From contig CAZTDF010000119.1 in the NCBI GenBank assembly GCA_964612465.1, positions 1-14,285 of the forward strand: 14,285 nucleotides of DNA, in the 5' to 3' direction. The position numbers and the translations under genes are program-made. Each line of letters begins with the position of its first letter. Positions within the stretch are counted from its first letter, which is position 1. The notes beneath the pieces are model-generated. The model was given only the letters and a program-made list of their open reading frames with translations. It was not told the DNA's origin and did not search any database. Of the stretch, positions 1 through 6,000 are shown piece by piece. This DNA is from JAFGPJ01 sp964612465. GTDB taxonomy: Bacteria; Planctomycetota; Phycisphaerae; Sedimentisphaerales; Anaerobacaceae.

Positions 1-1623
1 CTGGGCAAGGGGATATTCTCTTCGTGTCTGGCGAAGCTGATGCAGGACAAGGGCATCAAGGTCGCTCCCATTAAGCTCGAAGGCTATCTGAATATCGACT
101 CAGGCACGCTCAATCCGTTCCGGCACGGCGAAGTTTTCGTGCTCGATGACGGCATGGAATGCGACATGGACCTTGGCACGTACGAGAGATTGCTCGACCA
201 GGATTTGAGCAGGGCAAACTTCGCCACGAGCGGCCAGATATTCAGCTCGATTCTCAATAAGGAACGCCACGGCGACTATCTCGGCAGGGATGTTCAGATG
301 ATTCCCCATGTCACCGGCGAGGTCAAGCTGAAGCTGCGCCAGTTGGCCATGGAAACCGATGCCGACATTATTTTCGTCGAGATCGGTGGCACGGTCGGCG
401 ACCTGGAAAACGCCTACTATATCGAGGCGATGCGCGAGCTGGCTTACGAAGAGGGGCCGAACAGCAGTTGCTTCGTGGCTCTGACATATATCCTGGAGCC
501 GAAAACGCTCGGCGAGCAGAAATCAAAGGCCGCCCAGTTGGGTATCAAGCAGCTAATGCAGTGCGGCATCCAGCCGTCGATTATCGCGTGCCGGGCAGGC
601 AGCCCCGCGACGGAAAAGGTCCGGCAGAAAATCAGCGTTTACAGCAACGTTCCCTTCGAGAGGGTCATCAGCCTGCCGGACTCGGCCAGCATTTATATGA
701 TCCCGGCGATGCTTCGAGAGGTCGGCCTGGATTTCGAAGTGGCCAGACTGCTGAAAATCGAGGAACGAATCAATCTGCGAAACGAACGCAAGGCCTGGGC
801 CAAATGGTGCGATTTCTCCGACAAGATGGGCAAGATCGATCGCAAGGTAACCATCGGCATCACGGGCAAGTACACATCGGTGCGTGACAGCTATGCCTCG
901 ATCATCAACGCCCTTGAGCACGCCGGCATCGCTCTGGGCTGCGAGGTTAAAATAAAATGGATCGACACGACCGACATTACCGATGAAAACGCAGCCGGGC
1001 AGCTTAATGATGTCGACGGCATAATCGTGCCGGGCGGCTTCGGAACCCGCGGAGCTGAGGGAAAGATTGCCTGTGTCAAGTACGCGCGCGAGAATAATCT
1101 GCCTTATCTGGGAATCTGCTTTGGTTTTCAAATGGCGGTCATCGAGTTTGCCCGCAACGTCTGCGGCCTGAGCCAGGCAAACAGTACCGAGATTGAGCAG
1201 GATTGTCCCGAGCCGGTGATCGACATCCTGCCGGAGCAGAAAAAAATAGAAGGCCTCGGTGGAAACATGCGTCTCGGCGGACGTGACATAGAAATAAAGT
1301 CAAAGACGCTGGCATGGAAACTTTTCGGTAAAAGCAATTCGGTCCGAATGCGTTTCCGGCATCGTTACGAGGTTGACCCTCGCTATATCGAGCAGTTGGA
1401 AGAAGCCGGCATGATATTTTCCGGAAAAGCGCCAAGTCAGCCGATTATGCAGATACTGGAGCTGCCGAGTCATCCGTATTTCTTTGGCACACAGGCCCAC
1501 CCCTGCCTGACCAGCCGGCCGCTAAAGCCCCAGCCGATGTTCCTGGGACTCGTCGCCGCGGCGATGAAAAAACGCTATCCGAAGGAAAACTTGCCGGAGC
1601 GCACAGTAACTCATAACAATTGA
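1..1623 (+). CDS. pyrG: CTP synthase (glutamine-hydrolysing), 5' end cut by the window
   Basis: Makes CTP from UTP, ATP and glutamine in the cytosol, the last step of de novo pyrimidine nucleotide synthesis. The reading frame is open from base 1, so about 15 N-terminal residues are missing and 540 codons remain. The visible start LGKG is the end of the synthase P-loop. Next come the HGEVFVLDDG and DMDLGTYER motifs and the Mg/ATP-site EIGGTVGDLE. The C-terminal class I glutamine amidotransferase domain has the oxyanion region PGGFGTRG, nucleophile Cys373 in GICFGFQ (numbered from base 1) and RHRYEV. The catalytic His500 is present in QAHPC, but the triad Glu expected two residues later is Cys502 (codon tgc at 1504-1506). 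The synthase half shows the variant LEGYLNIDSGTLNP where most homologues have a DPYxNxDxGTMxP-like stretch. Length and domain order are otherwise normal, so identity is secure. Glutamine-dependent activity is less certain. Confidence 0.97.
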   Translation: MGKGIFSSCLAKLMQDKGIKVAPIKLEGYLNIDSGTLNPFRHGEVFVLDDGMECDMDLGTYERLLDQDLSRANFATSGQIFSSILNKERHGDYLGRDVQMIPHVTGEVKLKLRQLAMETDADIIFVEIGGTVGDLENAYYIEAMRELAYEEGPNSSCFVALTYILEPKTLGEQKSKAAQLGIKQLMQCGIQPSIIACRAGSPATEKVRQKISVYSNVPFERVISLPDSASIYMIPAMLREVGLDFEVARLLKIEERINLRNERKAWAKWCDFSDKMGKIDRKVTIGITGKYTSVRDSYASIINALEHAGIALGCEVKIKWIDTTDITDENAAGQLNDVDGIIVPGGFGTRGAEGKIACVKYARENNLPYLGICFGFQMAVIEFARNVCGLSQANSTEIEQDCPEPVIDILPEQKKIEGLGGNMRLGGRDIEIKSKTLAWKLFGKSNSVRMRFRHRYEVDPRYIEQLEEAGMIFSGKAPSQPIMQILELPSHPYFFGTQAHPCLTSRPLKPQPMFLGLVAAAMKKRYPKENLPERTVTHNN

Positions 1624-1645
1624 GTTTCTGGATGGTGAGCTAAGT

Positions 1646-1732
1646 GTGGCAGCCTCATCCCGATTTTGTTTATCGGGATGGGGATGGTAAATGCTAAGAA
1701 AGCCATCCCCAAGCTGCGCTTGAGGATGCCAC
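1646..1732. repeat. 87-bp complex palindrome, possible REP/MITE-like repeat
   Basis: The element lies between the convergent ends of pyrG and the lipoprotein gene. Its outer ends are inverted repeats, GTGGCA (1646-1651) and TGCCAC (1727-1732). Inside are three hairpins. The first pairs CATCCCGAT (1656-1664) with ATCGGGATG (1672-1680) and extends outward by one G-U and two C-G pairs. A competing stem pairs GGGGATGG (1680-1687) with CCATCCCC (1703-1710). The third pairs CATCCCCAAGC (1704-1714) with GCTTGAGGATG (1718-1728), with one mismatch. The nested, alternative pairing and flush outer ends are more elaborate than an ordinary terminator and suggest a dispersed palindromic unit. No second copy occurs in this window, so repeat status is inferred from structure only. 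Confidence 0.55.
1696..1728 (-). terminator. Possible intrinsic terminator for the minus-strand operon
   Basis: Read on the minus strand, CATCCTCAAGC, loop GCA, GCTTGGGGATG forms an 11-bp stem (one T-G wobble, so fully pairable as RNA) followed at once by GCTTTCTT, a short T-rich tract. On the plus strand the same stem has a C-A mismatch and no U tract. It lies about 80 bases downstream of the lipoprotein stop. It forms one arm of the larger palindrome, so termination may be a secondary role. Confidence 0.35.
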
Positions 1733-1810
1733 CCAATCGCGTATATACAATCTACAAATTCATACGTTACATGGTATTATGATCCGTTCGCAAGGCGTGA
1801 AACCATTCTA

Positions 1811-2197
1811 TTACGGCTGTTTTTGTAGTTCCTCGATTTGCGCCTTGAGCCTGGCGTTTTCGTTGCTAAGTTTCTTGTTATCTTCCAGCACGGTGTCGAG
1901 AACTCCCTTTACCTGGCTACGGATGTTTTGCCGGGACTTATTTTGCCATTCTTTTTTTTCCTGCAGGCATGTTTGAAGCAGTTTTTTTTGCTCATCGATT
2001 TCCTTGCTGTGCTGGACTTTGAGCTTTTCGATTTCTTTGCTGCTTTGTGCTAATTGTTTTTTCAGCTCTATATTCTCAGCGGCGATTGCTCTGCTCTTTT
2101 TAACGCTCGGCGGCTCGTTCTGCCCGCCGCAGCCTTCAATCAGCATTACGGCAACAATAACGACTAAGACAAATGCTTTGCTGGCCGGTCTTTTCAT
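1811..2197 (-). CDS. Small coiled-coil lipoprotein, function unknown
   Basis: A 128-residue protein when started at the ATG at 2197. This start is preferred over the ATG at 2248 because AGGG (2207-2210) lies nine bases upstream of it, and because the protein then begins with a proper signal: basic MKRP, a hydrophobic stretch and Cys in LIEGC. The lipobox is imperfect (Glu at -2). After about 15 linker residues the rest is highly charged heptad-like helix rich in Lys, Glu and Gln, predicted coiled coil to the C terminus. I recognise no family. It probably sits in the outer membrane or cell envelope, facing the periplasm. It starts 58 bases after the nucleotidyltransferase gene on the same strand, so it may be the last gene of that operon. 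Two A8 tracts (minus strand, 1982-1989 and 1952-1959) encode Lys-Lys pairs and could allow slippage. Confidence 0.7.
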   Translation of the reverse strand: MKRPASKAFVLVVIVAVMLIEGCGGQNEPPSVKKSRAIAAENIELKKQLAQSSKEIEKLKVQHSKEIDEQKKLLQTCLQEKKEWQNKSRQNIRSQVKGVLDTVLEDNKKLSNENARLKAQIEELQKQP

Positions 2198-2255
2198 TTT
2201 TATTATCCCTTCGAATTTAGGCTTAATTTGTGGCCTGATATTCACCATAAAAACA

Positions 2256-3080
2256 TTAGAATCCGCGTAACTTTGTGCTCTCTCGCCGGGGCAGCCCTTG
2301 GCGGGGGAGCCGTTTCAGCACTACATATTCGATGCCGTTTTCTTCGCAGTACTGACGTTTGACAGGCTGGTCTCCGTCTTCATTCACGGCGTATATGTCC
2401 GGCCGGATGCGTTGGATTTCAGGTTCGGCATCGAGCCAGCCATTGCCGGTTGAGATCATAGCCTGCCTGACATAGCGTATGGATTGAACCATATACAAAC
2501 GCTTGTGCTCATCGAACATAGGATGGCCCGGTCCTTTCAGGGCCCGGATGTTTGCATCGTGCCCTACGACAACATAGAGGTCGCCGAGTTCGGATACCTC
2601 CTCGAAGAATCGCACGTGCCCGGTATGAAACCAATCGTAGCATCCGGTGACCAGGACCTTTTTGTTGCCGATGTTGGTGTCAACGTCAATTGCCGGCAAA
2701 TCGTCCAGATCCGTGTCGGAAAATACCTTATATGTCAATCCGTGCGTCTGGCAGTAAGCCTGCCTGGCGGGCGTATCGTCGCTTGCATGCATGACCCAGG
2801 TACCAGCCGTAGCCAATGCTTGCTCAGGTAATGCGTTCGCATCGTTTACACGGACAACCGTGACCTTGCTTACGTAACGCACTGATTCCAAATGGTAACG
2901 CCGTTCGGGCAAAAGAAATTTGGGGGCCTTGCCGGTTAAGGTATTGATCGCGGCATCGTCCCATAGATATATGTGGACAGGGCCCAGTCGGCTCGCCTCG
3001 TGCAGCAGGCGTATGTCCCTGATATGTATGTTATCAAATGGCGCACAGAGAACTATTTCGGATAGCCCCTTGTTGTTCAT
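2256..3080 (-). CDS. Tandem-domain HIGH-type nucleotidyltransferase (HldE-C/cytidylyltransferase-like)
   Basis: A 274-residue cytoplasmic protein likely to transfer a nucleotidyl group to a phosphorylated sugar or alcohol; substrate and nucleotide are not determined. The C-terminal domain (about 138-274) has strand KKVLVTGCYD, the catalytic HTGH at 152-155, the LKGPG segment also seen in heptose-1-phosphate adenylyltransferases, and a terminal RRESTKLR resembling the family's (R)xxxSTxxI/L motif. The N-terminal domain (about 7-118) repeats the same pattern (PFDNIHIRDIRLLHEAS against CYDWFHTGHVRFFEEVS), but HxGH has become HIRD, so it is probably inactive. Two such domains in one chain recall ethanolamine-phosphate cytidylyltransferase. 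The start at 3080 is chosen because ATG overlaps the kinase stop in ATGA (3077-3080), implying translational coupling. A longer open frame to 3281 lies wholly within the kinase gene and lacks family similarity. Confidence 0.85.
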   Translation of the reverse strand: MNNKGLSEIVLCAPFDNIHIRDIRLLHEASRLGPVHIYLWDDAAINTLTGKAPKFLLPERRYHLESVRYVSKVTVVRVNDANALPEQALATAGTWVMHASDDTPARQAYCQTHGLTYKVFSDTDLDDLPAIDVDTNIGNKKVLVTGCYDWFHTGHVRFFEEVSELGDLYVVVGHDANIRALKGPGHPMFDEHKRLYMVQSIRYVRQAMISTGNGWLDAEPEIQRIRPDIYAVNEDGDQPVKRQYCEENGIEYVVLKRLPRQGLPRRESTKLRGF

Positions 3081-3880
3081 GCGTTTTGCGTCCTTACTTT
3101 TACCTTCAAGCCGCCGGGGACTGGTGTTTGTGATACAACATACATGTAGCCGCCGCCGCAACCGGAGAACATTGCGCCCGGATAGTTTTCCTGATAGAAT
3201 GCCAGCAGGGCCTTGAGATCCAGCTTTAGAGTCGGATGCTCGACCACGTCCGGCAGGATCGTCTCCCAGCAGAGCATACATTCGTTAAACGACGCCCCGA
3301 GACCGTTCAGGTCCTTGCTGACAATCGCATTGAAGCAATCCCGGCCCGATTTGCCGAGCCGGGCCACCCACTGCGGATCGAAGTTCCTGCGTCCCAGGGG
3401 ATTGTATCGGTCGGGGCGCTGGTTCATCGGTACCAGATAGAGGACCGAGCTGAGCCAGGCGGCAATGTCCGGATCGTTGTTGGATTCGATATGCCGGGGG
3501 AAATAGCCGCCCTCATAATTAACGTCGTAATCCAGCCGGTTGATGCCGGGATATATCAGGCCGATCATGTCCTGAGAGCCCGAGAGTTCTTTTTTGCCTT
3601 CGTTTTCGAGACGATAGAGTTCCCTGACCAGTTCGGCTTTGTCGCGATCGGGTATTTTCCCGTTCCATATCTCAATGGCTATCGTACGCGTGCTGGAGCA
3701 GATTCCGCTGCGATCCATAAAACGAAACTGGGGCACTATTTGCACCGTGACCATAGACCCGGGGGCGGAGGGATTGTGCTTCGAGACGTAGGGCTGGTCG
3801 ATCCATCCGCCGGCCAGGGCCAAACGGTAGGGTATGTTTCCCACAATGTCCGTTATTTGAGTTTTGGATTGCCGAGTCAT
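3077..3880 (-). CDS. GHMP-family sugar kinase, HddA-like
   Basis: A 267-residue cytoplasmic kinase of the galactokinase/homoserine/mevalonate/phosphomevalonate family. It probably phosphorylates a sugar or sugar phosphate. Motif 1 is IPYRLALAGGWIDQP (16-30), closely like the start of heptose-7-phosphate kinase HddA. Motif 2, normally glycine-rich GLGSSS, is the weaker GICSST near residue 60. The HddA-type stretch SGSQDMIGLIYPGINRLDY follows with normal spacing. Motif 3 is FSGCGGGYMYVV near the C terminus. It is shorter than typical HddA (about 340). It begins 14 bases after the epimerase stop with no obvious Shine-Dalgarno, and its stop overlaps the next start, so translation is probably coupled on both sides. 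With a GDP-mannose 3,5-epimerase homologue before it and a nucleotidyltransferase after it, a role in making or salvaging an activated sugar is the likeliest reading. The substrate is unknown. Confidence 0.82.
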   Translation of the reverse strand: MTRQSKTQITDIVGNIPYRLALAGGWIDQPYVSKHNPSAPGSMVTVQIVPQFRFMDRSGICSSTRTIAIEIWNGKIPDRDKAELVRELYRLENEGKKELSGSQDMIGLIYPGINRLDYDVNYEGGYFPRHIESNNDPDIAAWLSSVLYLVPMNQRPDRYNPLGRRNFDPQWVARLGKSGRDCFNAIVSKDLNGLGASFNECMLCWETILPDVVEHPTLKLDLKALLAFYQENYPGAMFSGCGGGYMYVVSQTPVPGGLKVKVRTQNA

Positions 3881-3894
3881 GGAACATCTATCAC

Positions 3895-4938
3895 TTAGCT
3901 GACAGTTCGCTTGCCCGCCTTACGATCTTCGTATTGCTGTTCGATCCACGCATATGTCTTTTTCATGCCTTCTTCCAGCGGCGTGCTCGGGGCCCAGCCC
4001 AGAACCTGTTGGATGAAAGTGTTGTCGCTGTTTCGCCCGGCGACGCCTCGCGGCGCATTCATGTCATGTTGCCGCTGCAATTTGATGCCCCCGATTTTTT
4101 CGGTAATGGAGACCAGGTCGTTGATCGAGATCAGGAAATCGCTGCCCAGATTAATCGGCGTGGCGATCAGCTCCTCGCAGTGCATAATCATGTCGATGCC
4201 CTTTGTGCAGTCGTCGATATACATGAAGCTGCGAGTCTGGTGGCCGTCGCCCCAAATTACGATCTCGTGCTTACCCGTATCTTTGGCTTCGATGACCTTT
4301 CGGCAGAGGGCCGCCGGGGCTTTTTCACGTCCACCGTCCCATGTACCGTTCGGGCCGTAGACATTATGGAAACGGGCAATGGCAGTGTGCAGACCGCGTT
4401 CGGCCCGGTATTCCTGGCAGAACATCTCGGACATGAGCTTTTCCCAGCCATATCCGCGTTCGGCCATGGCCGGGTAGGCGTCCGATTCCTTTAAGGCCCG
4501 CACATTCGGATCCTTTTGCAGCTCGACATTGTAAGCGCAGGCCGAAGATGAGTAGAAATACCGCTGAGCCCCGGCACGATACGCCGCTTCAATCATATGG
4601 GTGTTGATCAGGATACTGCGCAGGCACTCGATACGGAAGCGTTCGATAAAGCCCATTCCTCCCATATCCGCAGCGAGATTGTAGACTTCGACCGCGCCCT
4701 CGCAGGCCTTTCGGCAGTTATAATCGTCGCTCAAGTCCAGGCACAGGGATTCGACTCGGTCGGTAACCTGATACCATTCGGGAAGGGGTTTCTTATCGAT
4801 CGCACGAATACGCGCGAAACCCTGATCATGGAAATAACGGGCCAGTGACCCGGCGATAAAGCCGCCGGCGCCGGCGATAACGATAAGATCGTCTTTTTTC
4901 AGCATTGAACTTGCCGTAGGATTATCTTTATCTTTCAT
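3895..4938 (-). CDS. GDP-mannose 3,5-epimerase homologue (extended SDR)
   Basis: A 347-residue NAD-dependent sugar-nucleotide epimerase. The plant enzyme converts GDP-D-mannose to GDP-L-galactose and GDP-L-gulose. The Rossmann motif AGAGGFIAG lies at 22-30. Features shared with plant GME include YNLAADMGGMGFI (86-98), SSSACAY with Cys134, Y163xxxK167, GREKAPAALCRK with Lys206, WGDGHQTRSF, and GRNSDN with Arg302. These match the plant catalytic Cys, Tyr, Lys, Lys and Arg positions as I remember them, so conserved activity is likely. A 17-residue lead precedes the first strand. AAGGG lies five bases upstream of the ATG. It follows mtnP by 42 bases and precedes the kinase by 14, in one apparent operon. 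Product use is not shown by the sequence. Surface glycan synthesis is an inference. Other extended SDR activities remain possible but fit less well. Confidence 0.88.
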   Translation of the reverse strand: MKDKDNPTASSMLKKDDLIVIAGAGGFIAGSLARYFHDQGFARIRAIDKKPLPEWYQVTDRVESLCLDLSDDYNCRKACEGAVEVYNLAADMGGMGFIERFRIECLRSILINTHMIEAAYRAGAQRYFYSSSACAYNVELQKDPNVRALKESDAYPAMAERGYGWEKLMSEMFCQEYRAERGLHTAIARFHNVYGPNGTWDGGREKAPAALCRKVIEAKDTGKHEIVIWGDGHQTRSFMYIDDCTKGIDMIMHCEELIATPINLGSDFLISINDLVSITEKIGGIKLQRQHDMNAPRGVAGRNSDNTFIQQVLGWAPSTPLEEGMKKTYAWIEQQYEDRKAGKRTVS

Positions 4939-4980
4939 AAACGCCCTTTCTTCACGTTTTTCTATTGCAGATGGATTTGA

Positions 4981-5856
4981 CTATTCGAAAAGCACTTTCA
5001 GCTTTTCTTTGTCATCCGCCTTTATCCGTCCCTGGTCGGTCCAGACCGCCAGGTCGAGACTCTTTCGACAGTGGCAATCTTCGCCGGCAAGCTCATGCTC
5101 GCTGCTCAGGACGGCCTCTATAAGTTCCAGGCAGTTATTCGTCGCCACCTGCAGATTTCCTATGATTTCTTTAAGCAGTGTCTGCTTGTCTTTGCCGCCT
5201 GCATGCGGCTTCCAGCAGTCGTAATCACTTGCCAGTGCGATAAGGGCGTAGCAGATTTGTGCTTCCCTGGCTAATTTTGCTTCCGGCATGGCGGTCATTC
5301 CGATCAAATCGCCGCCCCATGCCTTGTGCATAAGCGATTCGGCCCGCGTGGAGAACTGAGGCCCTTCCATGCACACGTACGTGCCCTTCGAATGTGTTGT
5401 TACGTCGATGCTTTTTGCGGTATCGATAAGCATCTCCTGAAGCCGCCCGCAAGCCGGATCCGCCATCTCGCAATGCACGGCTCCGTAGCCGCCGAAGAAG
5501 CTGCTTGTCCGCCTGAACGTTTTATCGATGAACTGATCGACGATAACCAGGTCCCCCGGCGTGATTTGCTCGACAAGCGAACCCACGGCTCCGCTGCTTA
5601 TCACGGTATGGACGCCGAGCTTTTTCAGGGCGAAGATATTGGCTGCGAACGGCACCTCGCTGGGCGGCAGTTTGTGCCCTTCGCCGTGCCGGCTCAGAAA
5701 TGCGATTTTTCTTTTGCCGAAGCTGCCGACCAAAATCGTCGCACTTGGTTTGCCGAACGGCGTATCGACATCGTGAAGCTCCGCGTCAACAATACGCTCG
5801 GCAAGCGCATCGCCCAAACCCGTGCCGCCTATTATACCAATCAACTGTTCTGTCAT
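4981..5856 (-). CDS. mtnP: S-methyl-5'-thioadenosine phosphorylase
   Basis: A 291-residue cytosolic enzyme that phosphorolyses methylthioadenosine to adenine and methylthioribose-1-phosphate, in methionine salvage and removal of a polyamine-synthesis by-product. Family motifs in order are IGIIGGTGL at the N terminus, SRHGEGHKLPPSEV (phosphate and substrate site), SSGAVGSL, EGPQFSTRAES and GMTAMPEAKLARE. The ASDYDCWK motif has the Asp associated with 6-aminopurine preference, in place of the Asn of inosine/guanosine phosphorylases. Length is normal. A Cys- and charge-rich tail of about 40 residues follows the fold. GAGG lies nine bases upstream of the ATG. It appears to lead the sugar-nucleotide operon, an unexpected pairing. 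A methylthioinosine or generic purine nucleoside phosphorylase is less likely because of the Asp. Confidence 0.93.
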   Translation of the reverse strand: MTEQLIGIIGGTGLGDALAERIVDAELHDVDTPFGKPSATILVGSFGKRKIAFLSRHGEGHKLPPSEVPFAANIFALKKLGVHTVISSGAVGSLVEQITPGDLVIVDQFIDKTFRRTSSFFGGYGAVHCEMADPACGRLQEMLIDTAKSIDVTTHSKGTYVCMEGPQFSTRAESLMHKAWGGDLIGMTAMPEAKLAREAQICYALIALASDYDCWKPHAGGKDKQTLLKEIIGNLQVATNNCLELIEAVLSSEHELAGEDCHCRKSLDLAVWTDQGRIKADDKEKLKVLFE

Positions 5857-5889
5857 AATTCTTTGCCTCGTTTGTGCTAATTACCGGCC

Positions 5890-5918
5890 ATAATAATTCC
5901 TTTCCCGCCCGAATACAA
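5890..5918 (-). promoter_or_regulatory. Possible sigma-70 promoter for the mtnP operon
   Basis: On the minus strand TTGTAT (5918-5913) and TATTAT (5895-5890) are 17 bases apart. Initiation here would give a leader of about 25-30 bases carrying the GAGG site. The -10 matches 5 of 6 consensus bases but the -35 only 3, so this is weak support. Confidence 0.35.
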
Positions 5919-5966
5919 TGGTTTTGTCAGGCCTGCTATAAAATCGCGACACAAACGTAATATGTC

Positions 5967-5994
5967 TTGAACAAATTGTTATCAGCCGGATAAT
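5967..5994 (+). promoter_or_regulatory. Possible promoter giving a leaderless C11 peptidase mRNA
   Basis: TTGAAC (5967-5972) and GATAAT (5989-5994) are 16 bases apart. The -10 ends only six bases before the ATG at 6001, so transcription would start at or next to the start codon. No Shine-Dalgarno sequence is visible before this ATG, which agrees with a leaderless message. The AT-rich context makes chance matches easy. Confidence 0.4.
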
Positions 5995-6000
5995 AATCTT

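Noticed and set aside
553..1131. Minus-strand open frame of 192 codons inside pyrG
   Set aside because: Shadow of CTP synthase, whose motifs are continuous on the plus strand.
1656..1680. Left hairpin as an intrinsic terminator for pyrG
   Set aside because: The stem is strong but GGGGATGG, not a T tract, follows on the plus strand, so it is described as part of the palindromic element.
2004..2270. Plus-strand hydrophobic open frame resembling a small membrane protein
   Set aside because: It is the antisense of the lipoprotein gene. The Lys/Glu-rich coiled coil on the minus strand produces Phe/Leu-rich antisense by codon complementarity.
3081..3281. N-terminal extension of the nucleotidyltransferase to an ATG at 3281
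   Set aside because: It would lie wholly within the kinase gene in another frame, encodes a basic segment without family similarity, and the ATGA overlap gives a better start.
3236..3898. Plus-strand open frame of 220 codons opposite the GHMP kinase
   Set aside because: Antisense to a gene with clear family motifs; no motif of its own.
5919..5942. TTGTCA and TATAAA near 5924-5940 as a plus-strand promoter
   Set aside because: The two hexamers are only about seven bases apart, far too close for sigma-70.
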